DNA of 64,000 nt, taken from contig OX344764.1 in NCBI GenBank assembly GCA_947034895.1, positions 5,084,001 to 5,148,000 of the forward strand, given 5' to 3'. The DNA comes from Rhytidiadelphus loreus. Lineage: Eukaryota; Streptophyta; Bryopsida; Hypnales; Hylocomiaceae. The notes beneath the pieces were generated by a model. That model was not told the origin of the DNA and ran no database searches. It saw only the letters and a list, made by a program, of their open reading frames with translations. A program made the translations under genes and the position numbers. Shown in pieces: positions 1 through 12,900 of the stretch; position 1 is the stretch's first letter; every line of letters starts with the position of its first letter.

Positions 1-2480
1 AAATTTTGAAATGCATAATTTAATGTAGAAATCTAATAAAGTTTGACAAAGCTTGGGTATGAAATGTCTTTAAGGGTTAGTCCCTAATGAATAATTGGGC
101 TTGTAGTACCCAAATGGAAATTCAAGTTGCTTCTTACAAAACCAATTCGGATGGTCTTGACATTTTGGTATAAAATGTAGCCTTCCTAATGCTTTGTGAT
201 TTGTTCCAAGTTAGGTTCACCAAGTTATTTTTGGCATAATGGACAACTTCCTTGGTAACTTTGGGAAACATATGATTGATATATTCTTCCTATACTTTTG
301 AAATATTACTAGATAACTACCATAGTACAATAAACAATGGTTAGAAGAAATTAAAGTCATAGTGCAATACCGATAGTATCATTCCAAGAATAGAAAAATT
401 CAGCTTATTCCATTTTCTAAGGCCAATGGAAACAAGCTTCTAATCTCCAACACTACACTCTTCCAATTGAAGTGGTGAAAGGGGCTAACTGAATATATTC
501 TACACATTTACATACTTGCAATATACACCTTTGTAGTTTGGGACTTTTAGAAATATATATATTTTTTCTGTATTTGCTCAAAACACCAAAAAATCATAGT
601 TTTAGATAGTCTTTGTTGAAACTTAGCATAAGAATGATTGTCATTCAATTTGTAAAGGCAAAACATTTAGTTATTTGGATGAAAACTTTTCATTGAGCTT
701 AGCTAGTAATTTCTATGAATTTAGTCTCTAATTGAAAAATGCAATAAAAATAAGCACCCTCATCTAAAAGTGATGAAATCATCATTTCAATGGACTTAAT
801 AGATAGTTGTTTTGTAATCAAAGTTTGATTTTCCAAATTTCATCCTAAAAGCTAGAGAATTCACTCAATTTTTGTAATGTAAGAAGCAGACACATATCAT
901 GCTTCTTATAAGCAAAGTAGTAGGAAGTACAACAATCAAAGTGGAATATGTAAATTAGGATATGTAATAACTCAACTAGTTCTAGTAAAGAAAAATGCAA
1001 TAATTGTATTTGCAACCTATTTGAGCATAGTAAACTTATTTGTTACAATAACCATTCAATTTAGAAATTATAGGAAATCAAGTCAAATTTATAGCTCTAA
1101 ATTCATTTGTGATTGAAGTCTCCAATCAAAAGTGAAGAGCAAAGTTCAAAGAGGAATTGTAAGAATGTTCTTCCTTTCTTCTCTTACATATATGTCCATA
1201 AATTTTCAGTGAGGGCTCCAAATCACAATTGTGTTTTTGGAGTGCAAGTTAACTTCTAAATGTCAAGGGCCTTTTTGGGTTTAAAAACATCATTGTTTTT
1301 GAAGTGTTATAGGTTTAAATGTCACTAAGGTATAGAAATCTTGACCATACAATCTTGGGGTGAATGTGTTGTAGATGATGTGAATCAAACTTGGAGTCAT
1401 TTTGGCCAAATAGATTGCAAGATTATAATGTTTTAATGTTGAAAAAGGATGCTTAAATTTTCCTAGCAACATCTTTGGAGGTGAAATTTGATTTCTAAAC
1501 CTATTCAAATGAAAAAAATTTAAACAATAAAGGACTTTAAAAACAACATACAAATACATTGGTGAAAGAAAATATCATTCAATTATGTCATTGAGTCTAC
1601 AAAATGGTTTTGAAATGTCTAAGAAAATATATCTAAGGCTAAAACTCCTAATAATAAAATGCTTCTCAATTGCTAATAATTTCTTGGATTGATATGATCT
1701 AAACCACACAAATTAGACTAGTATGTGCAACTTTCCGCCCGTTTTTTTTTTAATAAGAAATGGATATTGTGTGAAGAAGAAACAAGCCACCTAAGTTTGC
1801 AATAATTCGGGATTTTGAACTTGAAAAACCAACAAATTTGATTGAAAACAAACATTGGATAGAGATACAACTACACAAGCTCCCAAAGTTGCAACCATCA
1901 AAATGCAGTTTGGTGAACTCAAATTAACCCATGAACTTCAAATGGCTTCCAAAAATCAGTCCATCTTGGATTGATCCAAAAATTTTACCACTAACTGTGC
2001 AGATTGCAGATTTACCAACAAGATTTATTGAATTCAGACATGCACTTTGAATTGGATTTCCGGACTATGTGAGGACACTTGGGCCCCTTGGGTTAACTTC
2101 ATTTTATACATTCTTTTAGTTGGTTGAGTTTTGACAAAAGTTGATTTGTCTTGCATAAACAAGGTGCAAAATTCTTTTCTGATTATTCCTTGCAGAATAC
2201 TCCTTTGCTACGGTGATCTTTACTCCATGTGAAACCTGATGCATTGCCATAATTTGTTGCAACTTTATGACATTCCATTCAAGCACAACGCAGAGGAAAT
2301 GAATCTTCAAGTGACGCTTTTATCCCTATTGGGCAGCTGCCAGTGATGGCCCTGAAGGAAAAAAATGATACGAAAACGTGATAAACTTCTGAACTTCGCA
2401 GTGAGCTCAAAGCCCTCACTAACTTACTTCCAAATGGTTTCATGTGCCAGGCAAGTGAACAGAGCCGCTTGATTCAAAAG
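1..2480. other. AT-rich intergenic, no gene seen
   Basis: Every reading frame is broken by frequent stops and no protein family, RNA gene or repeat with clear ends was recognised. The composition becomes less AT-rich after about 2300, where the downstream flank of the minus-strand CCCH gene begins. Confidence 0.6.
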
Positions 2481-2859
2481 CAGAAAATTAAAGTCTGAAA
2501 TTTTTGGCTCTCGAGTTTCAATCCCATGCCTGGCACCCACATGTTCCTGAAACCGAAAATTCTTCCTCAACATCTCAATGCGCCCAGGCTTTGGGGACAA
2601 GATCGTAGGCTATTAAATTCATCATCATCGGTGCTGAATTCTTTCTTCAACCCAAAGTGTATGTGCTTTTGCATTCGACGGAGAAGCTCCTATTCTGTGC
2701 GAGTCCACAGGAGTACTTTCATCATTTAGGATCCTCTCATAACTGGTGTCATTCCTCCATTGTCTCCTCGGCACATGTGATGCATGGCCTCTCTTTGTAT
2801 TGAAAAGAGCACTTGCCCAATTAGTTTGGCTTGTTTAGGCAGATGTACTGTAGTTCCAA

Positions 2860-5800
2860 TCAGGAATTGTATCTGTATCCCTTACTGCTATCTTTTCCCT
2901 CCAACTTGGGCCTCTTTGCCCTTTCCGCATTGTTAGACTCGTGAACAAATGCACAACTGTTGCCGTTGCGACAACCCCTGGAGGTCGTGAAATATATGCA
3001 AGCCTTCCTTGATTTTCCTCGAGACTGCCCGGACCGACTTTCCTCACCTGACCTTCCTCCAACGTCCATCATGTCAACATCTCTGTCTGCCCACCTTGCT
3101 CCAGAATCAAGCCTCTCACCTCTCTCTGTTCGGTCCGCCTTTTCTAACTTCCTGTCTCGGTCAGTCCCATTTGCCCTGCTTGGTCGCCCCCCAAAGCTGG
3201 TTTCCGTTTCAACAGCACCTCCTCCCCAGAGAGTTTCCTCGTTTTTCCTCCCATGCTGTGAAATCAGGTCTTTGTAATATTGATCATCTCGCTGTCGGCC
3301 CGAGCCAGACACAGGTGGGGGGGAGATGGATTGCGGAGGCATGGCCTGAGGAGGGACGTATGTTCCAAAGCCAGGGGGTCTGTCATAACCCGAATGAGGA
3401 TCGGATGATGGCTCCACGTACCTTGGGCCACCTTTACTCTCCGCGGTCGGATTCCAAGTCCGTCTACCACCATTTCCTATTTCAGAAGCTCCGGGTGGAT
3501 TTTGTGCCAGCTTTTCAGAAAGGTTCTGGAGCATGGAGGGGTTCGTGAGGAACTTAATCAGCAGCTCCCGGTCTATCATGGTAGAGTCGTTTGATTGCGA
3601 CAGGGCTGCGTATGCAGCAGCGGCAGCTGCAGCAACGTCTGGTCCTGAGCCCTCGCTTGTTGGGCGGGCAGAAGGTGCCAAGGTTCCCGTCCGAGCATTT
3701 GTAGTAGTCTGCATTGCAATGCCGTTTGGAGGAAGGATGCTTGTGGGCGGGCCCAAAATATGTACTGCGGACGGAGCTGGTAACGACGTAATGTTCTCTT
3801 GAGGAACTTCTGGACACCAGCTTCGAGATTTTGCAGGTATGCTTGTCAAGTTAAAACCCGGCGGAGGAGACAGGGATTTTCCTCCTGCAGGTGAAGTCTC
3901 ATAAGTTCAGTGCACAATCAATTCAACTACTTCGAAGAGTAAAAGAATTTATCAAAGACGTCACAACCTTGATCAAAGAACATACAACCTTCAATCAAGG
4001 CGTGAAGTGAACACGACAAAACACAGGAACAGTAACCAAAATATACACAATAAAAATAAATAAATAATAAATAAAATTTTAAAATGTCATTCGCGAACTC
4101 TGAAACTGTAAAAACAAAATGACGTAAATCCTCTGTCTGGTCCTTTCACTCAGCATATGTAGAAACACACTCTTCAGGCAAGACTTACTTGGAAATGAAT
4201 ACTCCTCAAGAATATCATATGCGCTACCTGATGTGATCGGAGCATCGTCCGGGTCAGGTGAATCATCATCGTCTAATGGAACAACTGGGATTATCAAAGT
4301 GTTTGCATCGCTGTCGTCAATATGAAACTGAGGTTCGGAAGGCTCTGCAGGACTGAAAAGCATCGACGCTGTCAGCCGTTGAGCAAACACACTGGTTCCA
4401 TATCACTACCTTTACCCAAGCTCTTCTGGTGCTCGGGCTAAGACACAACAATTCAGTTCTCTTTTTTATTTCGTAACAAGAGTTCATCATCGATGGAGTA
4501 CAAAACGCGACATATGAAAGGAAGTCTCTGACAACATTATGCACAATACCTCTCAGGAATAGCAGAGGGTCGTGGATATACAGCCTCGAGAGTTCTGTTC
4601 TCTCGCTGCCTTTGAACGAGCATCTCTTTACTTTCTCCTCCGGCCATCACAAGCCAACTTGGGTCCAATTTGTACTGTAAAATTTGCACTCGACGTTAGT
4701 GCATTGGTCTGTACACTGCGTTGATCGATTATCCGAGTATCCAAGACTACAAACAAATAGACTATGGATCTACAAAAATCACCTATTTAAAAGAGGATCA
4801 CATGCACATATTTGACCAAGAAAGCGGCAGCGAAATGAAAACTGTAACCATGTGCTAAAATGTGCACTGGAGAAAGAATGAAACGTACGCGTTCTGGAGT
4901 ACGCCATGGCATCTGTGGCACAATGTTTGCAACAGCTGGCTTCAATCCCATTTGGGCAGAAGGTCCAAATCCTGGCGGGAGGTCCACATGCACTACAGGA
5001 TTTATCATGTGCATGAATCTTGCCTTTTTCGGCAGAAGCATCTCTTGGATAGTACTACTGGATTGAGCAGGTGGGTCTTCTGCCGCGAAAAGCCGCACCT
5101 GCAGCATAACACAATTGTACAAAGATCAGTTACCAGACCTCCAGAAGGGAGTTTTCTCATGTTTATCCCGAGATAGAGACTCCGAAGACACAAAGAAAAA
5201 CACTTGTTCTTAAATGATCAAGTCTAAGATGGCAAGGACACACTTTGCGCTCTGCCCTGCCCACATTCTTCATCATACAAGTAAGAGTTCTGAGAGAAGA
5301 GGCACAATAGAAAGATAGATGACGTCCGTAACACGAGTCGCTGTAGCATACTATCTAAAAGCGATGGTCTAGAGAAGCGATGGTCCTTGGAAGCCAAACA
5401 CACACTTCTAACTTTTGAAAGCAGTTGCGTACGGTCGAAGAAAGATGTGGCATGTTCAAAGTCTTTCATGTGTGAACTCATGGTCTTTCGAGTGCAACGT
5501 ATAAAAAGAGTTCCAGTTTAAACGATGGATTCTACATTTACGACATCTTCAATCCGAACTTTTGGCCTGAGTAGTGACATGAGCAAGTCTCTAGTTGACA
5601 CACTCCCACGATTGACCATGTCTGGATAAATTATTAAAAAGGTGACCTATAGTCTTTCAGCAGACTGTAAAACCAACAGGCTGTGAATTTCGGAAAAAAT
5701 AAAAATAAAGATTCAGAGCTTCCTCCTACGTGACTGCGACGACTGTTCAACAGGAGGTTATAAAAGCCTAATCAGATGTTCAGAATATCTAGCAAAGCTT

Positions 5801-6971
5801 GTACAGATGAACCGAGCAAGAGCAAACTGAGGAACAACTGAAACGGAGTATATCTGCGTTTCGAGTTTCGACAACTCACTAAAGGAGTACACGAGCACGC
5901 GGGTAGTTACGTAAGAATCTGGCCGTACAATCTGTACCGCAAATGGGACAGGAGACACTCGAATGACTAAATAACGGCACCGACATGGTAGTGAGAGAAG
6001 GACATTGACATTTGACAAGATGTAACAAAACCCATATGAGCCTACAGCAGGGCATGCAGACAACAGCGAGCGAGGGGACGCCTGCAATGAAGTTCTAATG
6101 ATGACCACACGTGATTTCGAAACAGAATGAACACCCTAAGTCTAGTTACACGTATTGAAAGGAAGCACTGGATTTCGACAACGGAAATATGACCGGTAAA
6201 GAAATCTTCGTGAATTCCTTATCAAGTATTCAGCATCTGCGCACAGAAACCTCAATACAGATAGAGAAGTGTGCCGTATGTCAAGAACAAACTAGCCTCT
6301 AAACATAACCCCTCTATAGAAAATATAAAGACCGAAAACGCTCCCTTGCCCCACGACTTGTGCATCCCGTGAAAGATTAACCTCATCGCCCTTGACCATT
6401 GCGGCAAAAGAGCATCTGGTTGTTTCACGGTTGCAGATCTGTCTGAAAGATGAGGCAATATTTGTAAAAACCAATCAGCTTTTTCGATCCTTAGTGTTTT
6501 CAATGACCAGAGTGTTTCTGATGGTTTGTGTTCAAGCTCCTTAGCAGATGATTGTTTGTAGTCACGGATCCCGCAAAGAGATTGATTTTCACATTTGTTC
6601 CTGATATGCTGTTCTTGATTCTGGCGAATTCCCAGATGGTCGGGATTTCCAAGACGGTGCTCATGATGCTTCTTCTCGTTTCAACCCTCACTTTTACGCA
6701 TCGATCAGGTCAGAATAGAACACAGTTCCAAACCTTCCGTCTCTTAGAGAGTTCAATCTTATCACACAAAAGACAAGGGGGTGAAACGATGGATGGAGGA
6801 TGGAGGATGGAGGATGACCTGACACAGGCTGTCTTCCGAGGCCCATGACACTTTCTTACTCTCTCTTGCCTTCTTTGGAACGTTTGTCTGCGGAATGTGA
6901 TGAAGGACAGGAAAAGGTCCCGGCACTGCCCCCTCGAAGCCTGGCGGAAAAGAGGAGGCCATGGCCATCAC
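2860..6971 (-). CDS. CCCH zinc-finger protein, C3H6-like (five exons, 558 aa)
   Basis: Likely nuclear RNA- or chromatin-associated protein of the Arabidopsis At1g19860 (C3H6) group, which is related to LUMINIDEPENDENS; its molecular role is poorly defined. Exons on the minus strand: 6971-6819, 5098-4889, 4674-4550, 4352-4189 and 3884-2860, stop at 2862-2860. All junctions are GT-AG and all phases agree. Residues 39-43 (KKVSW) sit in the family's N-terminal block that ends SLCQ/VRLF. Exons 3 and 4 carry the conserved LDPSWLVMAGGES and TLIIPVVPLDDDD blocks. Residues 318-330 (STMIDRELLIKFL) and the QYYKDLISQHG block match the family. A single C-x8-C-x5-C-x3-H finger lies at about 513-532, followed by a basic KRPKLE tail. 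Four PPGF motifs occur at about 9, 92, 225 and 387. The start is the first Met of the open exon; a later Met at residue 4 is also possible. The 1.7-kb first intron is the longest. I am sure of the family and fairly sure of the exon ends. Confidence 0.9.
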
Positions 6972-7850
6972 TTACACCCTCCCAACCTTCCTTTCCCTTC
7001 CCTCTTTTCCACTCCCAACACGAAACCCTAACCACAAAACCTGACTCAATACATAACCCTTGCCCACCCAATCTCACTCTCCCGGACGGATTCAACGCAC
7101 CCTCAAACCTAAACAACCCTCGCTAATCCTCCCCAAACACCACGCCATTGCTCAGACCCCTCCCATCACAAAGCCATCACCTCACACAAAACTCCGATCT
7201 CTCAACCCGCGAGTGTCTCTCTCCCTAACAAAACTCTCCTCACAACGACAAACTAACACGCAACCAGGACGAAATAGTAGAAAATTTTAAAAATAAAAAA
7301 AATTAAAGCGTACACACGCAAACACAAACGGGCGCGACTCAACAAACGGAGGTCGTCGGTGCCGCGACCAGACATATGAGAGGGAGCAAGCCGGGACGAA
7401 GCTCGGCGCATGCACCCGAGACACCTGGAGTGATGAGGATAGCAAACTGGATGTGCGGTGGCACCCAATCAGTGAATGCAAGGATGGGCAACAGGCAGCA
7501 AGGAGCGCCGCGGAGCGACTGCCGGCCGATCCAGCTGGAGAGACGGAGCCCAGGAAGGAAGGGGGCGGAAGGGAAAGCAAAAGGTGCCGGGCAGGCTCGA
7601 GGGAACTGAAGGAAAGCTTATTAACAGAGGCAGCAGAGCTGCTGCGGCCACAGAAAAAGGAGCGGAAAGGAAGGATTAGGGTTTGGTGCCCACTCACGCC
7701 TGAGTGCAGCAGCAGCCAGTGAGGGCCCTTTCGTTCGGCTCGGCCTGACCCACTTCGCAGCCATTGGACGTGCGCCCCATAATGGCCTCGTTATTTTTGG
7801 CCTTGGCAAGAGATAGAGAAAGAACTCCAAACCTTTTTGCTAGGGTTGGT
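6972..7850 (-). promoter_or_regulatory. GC-rich upstream/5' UTR region of the CCCH gene with telo-boxes
   Basis: This is the most GC-rich tract of the window and lies just upstream of the inferred start. It contains AAACCCTAA telo-box motifs at 7023-7031 (plus strand) and, reading on the minus strand, at 7684-7676. Such motifs are common in promoters and 5' leaders of plant housekeeping and translation genes. Long open frames here (for example minus 7697-7287) are low-complexity Ser/Leu/Arg-rich products of base composition and I do not call them genes. The transcription start cannot be placed. Confidence 0.45.
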
Positions 7851-7945
7851 GAAAATTAAAGGGCTATAGACCTAAAAGATGTCATACATCTTGTGGGTGG
7901 TTAGTTCTATAATACTATTATAGTAATAATTCTATATTACTACTA

Positions 7946-8048
7946 CACTAAATAGTGAAATTAGGTTGCCCCAGACTATAGTTGACCATGTCTGATAGTG
8001 TTAGATATGAGAAATTAGTGTGGGGCAACCTAATTTCACTATTCAGTG
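7946..8048. mobile_element. 103-bp foldback MITE flanked by TA
   Basis: Terminal inverted repeats of about 28 bp: the left end starts CACTAAATAGTGAAATTAGG and the right end is its complement with one or two changes (ending ATTCAGTG). A TA dinucleotide flanks both ends, consistent with a 2-bp target duplication. The loop is only about 45 bp and nothing is encoded. The superfamily is uncertain: a TA duplication suggests a Tc1/mariner-type MITE, while the CACTA start suggests otherwise. Confidence 0.65.
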
Positions 8049-8087
8049 TAGAGAACTTCACACTAAGTAGACTCTAAGTAGAAGTGA

Positions 8088-8322
8088 GGCCAGGGTGAAT
8101 TGCCCCCCTCATTGCCCTGTTTTACTCATGGGGAAAACATTGTGGAATTTTTTATTTACAATCAGATGATAAAATTTGCAAATTCTGAATTCAAATTTGC
8201 AATCAATGGCCCCTAATTGGAGAGGGAAGGTGTAGAAATTAGAAAAATCATAGAAAAATTTAGGGGGATTTTTTTCACAATACCCCCGAACAGGGCAATG
8301 AGGGAGGTAGTTCACCCTAACC
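8088..8322. mobile_element. 235-bp Mutator-like MITE with 10-bp target duplication
   Basis: The ends are inverted repeats of about 34 bp (left begins GGCCAGGGTGAA, right complement begins GGTTAGGGTGAA; both continue to CTCATTGCCCTGTT). The direct repeat GTAGAAGTGA stands at 8078-8087 and again at 8323-8332, exactly outside the ends. A 9-11 bp duplication is the hallmark of Mutator-like elements. It has no coding capacity. Confidence 0.8.
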
Positions 8323-8339
8323 GTAGAAGTGAAATGTAA

Positions 8340-9780
8340 AGGATGTTCAAGACATTATCCAATAAATATGAAAAATCTTCATAATGAAAAACTCTAAATG
8401 TTTTCAACATTAGGGAGAGTCACAATTAAACAAGTTGGGGGACACCTTACACATCTCAAATGGTGAGTATTAGATTCCCCATCAAGTTGGAAGAAGTATT
8501 CTTGGTCATCCTTTCATCTTCTTCCATGTGGATTTCTTTAGCAAATTGGGGGAATGTGGGCTTTGTACCATGATTCCCTCTATTAGAATGACCTATATAT
8601 GGTATTCTCTCCTAAACTAGCAATAAAGTTATGTAAATTGCATTATTAGGGGTTGTTGTACTTTCTTTGAGAATTAAATTTCTATGAAGAATGAGAAGTT
8701 GAGGAGTGAAAAGAGGAGCCAATAAGGAGCTCTTTTCGATAAAAAGGGTGTGATCCCCCTTTCGTATTGTGTAGAGAATAGAAAATGGATTCACCTACAA
8801 TAACTTTTCTATAGTAATTTTCCAGTTAGAACGATTATGATCCATAGGCTTCTATAATCTACATGGTCATTCTTTTGTTCTAATGGCCTTGCCTATTCTT
8901 GCATAATTCGATGGTTGATCAATGTTCCTTGTTCATAGCTTCACCACTTGTCACCCTAATTTGATGAAAGATTTTTCTCTTAAAACTTTGTAGAATCGCA
9001 AGTGTTGCTTGTAGTGTGTGGTGAGTAATGTGCATAGCCACTATCAGTGCAAGCTCTCCAACAACAACCAAGGTGAAATTGACAATAGCAACAATCCGAA
9101 AACGGTACCATAGGGGGGAAACTTTGGAAAGCAAGATGAAAAATTCTATAAAGAAATGTTTCACATCCATTCTTCAACTTTGGAGAAGAATAGTCATTCT
9201 CAATCTTTAGAGAATGGGACCTCCAGAAGCCAAATAGAGACAATGAAAGAATGTCTTGTCCTCATTCTCTAGAAATAAGAATGGGGTGAAGAAGGTATGA
9301 CAACCTCTATTGTCTAATTCTTATTAACACAAAATTTGTATCTTTAATAACTTGTTTCTTATAGAAGATACAAATTAGTGTCACCTACAAAGTTTTATTT
9401 TAGGAAATAATACAATATAAAATTTTCAAATTGAAGGGAGGCAACCTATTTTTGACCACTTAAATAGTTACACATATCTACAAGGCAGATTTCCTTAGTG
9501 GGGAAATTTACTTGTGTGTAGAAATAGAACCTTCTAAACATCGAACACTAATCAACCATCAGTAGAAGATTTCCATAATTTTCCAGATCTTTATTTCTCA
9601 AAACATAATACTGTGAATTTTTTAGCTAAAGATTATATTCGATCCATATTGGTCATATAGACCTTCCTATTTGTGACCAAGGGTTGGTTGCAATATTGAG
9701 AGCCTTGTAATGTACCACAACTGCACTGAGAACTATGCCATAATTGATCACTATTCATCTCTTATTGCATGAAAAGAGAA
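8340..9780. other. AT-rich intergenic, no gene seen
   Basis: No protein family, RNA gene or bounded repeat was recognised. The short frames at 8919-9243 (minus) have no recognisable domain. Confidence 0.55.
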
Positions 9781-9787
9781 CAACTAT

Positions 9788-9962
9788 CACTAGTAGAACC
9801 CCATGTTTTTCTAGACAAATTTTTCTAGACATCCACATGTTTTCTATGTTAAAAGTGATGTCAAATAAAACATCTCGATGTTTCATTTGACATCACTATT
9901 GACATGAAAACATGTGGATGTTTAAGAAAATCTGTCAAGAAAAACGTGGGCTCCTACTAGTG
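9788..9962. mobile_element. 175-bp CACTA-ended foldback MITE, copy 1
   Basis: Almost the whole element is one palindrome with arms of about 85 bp. It begins CACTAGTAG and ends CTACTAGTG. The trinucleotide TAT flanks both ends (9785-9787 and 9963-9965). CACTA termini with a 3-bp target duplication fit a non-autonomous member of the CACTA (EnSpm/CMC) superfamily. A second copy of identical length lies at 12034. Transcription through it would give a long hairpin RNA. Confidence 0.85.
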
Positions 9963-9989
9963 TATAGATAAACTTTTTAGAATTTTTGT

Positions 9990-12900
9990 AAGTTTTTTGA
10001 AGTAAAAGACAAATAGTCCAATCTTAGTTAACTCTAAGTCGAAGTATAGTGTGAATCCAGTCAAATAGACATTCAAATGTGGAAAGGACTATTAGACAGT
10101 CGGATAAGGAAGTTAGGGTTAACTTCAACAAAGTAGTTAGACAATTAGACAGGCCAATTAACACAGAGTTAGTTATGGCCAGCCCTTTTTGGGGGGCGAA
10201 ATGGAGCCAGAAAGCCCCATTTCACAGTGAAAATCTTTTTTTCGCCAGAAAAAAGCAATCTTTTTTTGCCAAAAAGTTTCTAAAATATGGATGAAATTGT
10301 CAAATTTGGATGAAAAAGTGTATGGATTTGATTGAAAAGTGTTTAATGGTACAAAAGATGTATGTATGAAGAAATATAATGCTTCACCAAATTTTAAGTA
10401 ATCGCCATCGTAGCACTTCTTCAAAAACCAAAAAAAATGGTTGGTTATGGCCAAGAAATAAAAGACTAATAGATTGTCAGTATTTCTCTCTTCCTTTGGC
10501 TTGTAGTGATTGTCAAATGTACTTGTGCATTCCTTCAATACAATTTTGTCTATTCATCTATGTTTCTATGTAGCCAGGGATTGACATTGATTTGTTAATT
10601 TCTTCTTTATTCGACAATTAGTCGAGAGCAGAGAGCTTGTCAATTAAACTTTGTCATGTTTGGAGTGGCGTTGTTAATCTTTGGTGAGAACAAGGCTTAT
10701 TAAATTGTCTATACTTAAGGACAATGTACAAAGACAAGTGGATTGCTAGAGAAGCATGAGATCTAGGTGATAGGAGTTGTGGTGGTACAAAGTGTGAAGA
10801 CTAATAGACTGTAAGTAAAGGTTCACCATGTAAATTAATTAATAACTAATTCTTTGGATTCTATCAATGGTCTAATTGTCAACAAAAATGGGGTATTGAT
10901 TGATTCATGTTTGTCTTTTATAGCTAAGCTTTTGTGTGAAATGTCACATATTCAAATTGTGTCAGTAATTGGCATTAGCTATGTTAAGGACAATTAGCTA
11001 GTGATTGACAATGGTATTATTTCTATCAACCTATTAGTCACATTGAGTAAGATTGTAATGTTAATTTGATTATAGGTGCATGAATGTTCATTTGTAGGCA
11101 GTGACTACTTCTTTTGGATGCAATAATGTTAATTTGATTATGGTTTGTTGTTATGTCAATTAGACGATACTCAGATAGCTATGTTTGTTCTTAATATGCT
11201 TATAGAAGAGAATTTATTTTAGAAGTCGAATAGATTGAAAGTATTATGTAATTAAGTATGCTAGTGATTGGTTGTGATCTTTAATTTCAGTGTTGGTTCT
11301 AATAGTAGTTAAGCTTAGACTATGGTTGTATTGTGAATTCAGTTTCAAGAAAATAATGAATAATTTTAAAGTCAATTTGACGTGCATTTGATTTTCTATG
11401 TAGTTGGTCTCCTAGTCCAAATGAAGCCAAATAGTATTGGCATGATATATTTAATTGCTTTGGATGAGTGTTAACTAGTGGAAGTCAAAGTGTTTATTTC
11501 ACAATGAAGTCAAATTGATTGTATATGTGTGAGAGGTTGTCGATGTAGTTAAGTTGTCTATGGGAAAAATTTAGGCAAAATGTGTAAAACCAAGAATGAT
11601 TGTTTTTTGGAGATTACAAGTCAATTAGACAATAGTAGTTGAAGTTACCAAGTCTAATTGACATACAAAGAATATCCCTTTGATGAGTAGTTAGTATGGA
11701 TAGCGTGTACGAGTCAAATTGACAAGTGTTTTGAAATAGAATTAAAAAGAGACAAACTAATAATTGATGACAAGTGCTTGTGTAGGAGACAAGGAGCAAA
11801 ATCTTCTTGTTTTAGAACAAAATCTTTGTGTAACTTTTGTTGGAATTTTTTGTTGGAATTTGGACAAATTGGTCATAGTAAATAATGTTTAGGAAAGAAT
11901 GAAAGCCAATTGACAAAGTGAACTATGAGCATGGTGACATTATGATTGTTGGAACTAGCCTGTGTTTTAGATTAGCAAGATCAATTGACCAAGTAGCAAA
12001 GTTGTTAAATAGTAAATGTATCATTAAAGGGGACACTAGTAGAAGCCCATGTTTTTCTAGACAGATTTCTTTAGACATCCACATGTTTTTCATGTTAATA
12101 GTGATGTCAAATAAAACGTCGAGATGTTTTATTTGACATCATTGTTAACATGAAAACATGTAGATGTTTAGAAAAATTTGTCAAGAAAAATATGGGTTCC
12201 TATTAGTGGGATTTGAGGGCAAAAACAATCCGTCTCATGTCTATTCCTGATGATGTTCCCGTAGTAGTAAAAGAACGCAATGCGATCAATTAAAAAAATT
12301 TAATTAATCTTTTTATAAATACGAATTTTTTTTTTCAAAAAATGACATGACATTGTCACCACCACATCGGACTACGTAGTTGACAATGTTCCTAGCGCAG
12401 TCGGGAGAGATTTCAAAGCAGAGAACTCACAAGCTTCTGGAGGCCTCAAATATCTTCTAATGTATGTGGGACTTGAACCATTTGACTTGTTAATGGAGCT
12501 TAGAGAAAGAAAGCTAACATGTCTATTTGACGTAATTAAAAGGACCTAAATTTTAACTTTTGCATGCTTTGTATACTGAGACCAATTGACCATACTAGTT
12601 GTGATTTTGTGTCCATGTATTTGTAGCAATTAGGTTAGCTAAATAGAGACTAGACCAATTGACAATGAATTAAAATTGAAGAGTTGATTAAGAAGCTTGC
12701 TATTGTATGTATAGAGAGAGAGAGTGGGACTTGATTAAGTCAATAAAAAAGGAGTTGTGACTATTCAACAAACCCTGGACTAATTGACATTAGAATTCTA
12801 GTATAAGACCAAGACAACATGTCCAAAATTTGCATCCGTGGATAATGGATGGTTACTAGAATTGGTTAAGATAGAAAATACACCTATTTTACATAGCAAA

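Noticed and set aside
2960..3817. Several open frames on both strands overlapping the last exon of the CCCH gene
   Set aside because: They lie in other frames of a recognised coding exon and show no family of their own.
7287..7722. Overlapping 60-136-codon frames on both strands
   Set aside because: The tract is GC-rich, so stops are rare. The products are Ser/Leu/Arg-rich low complexity and contradict one another.
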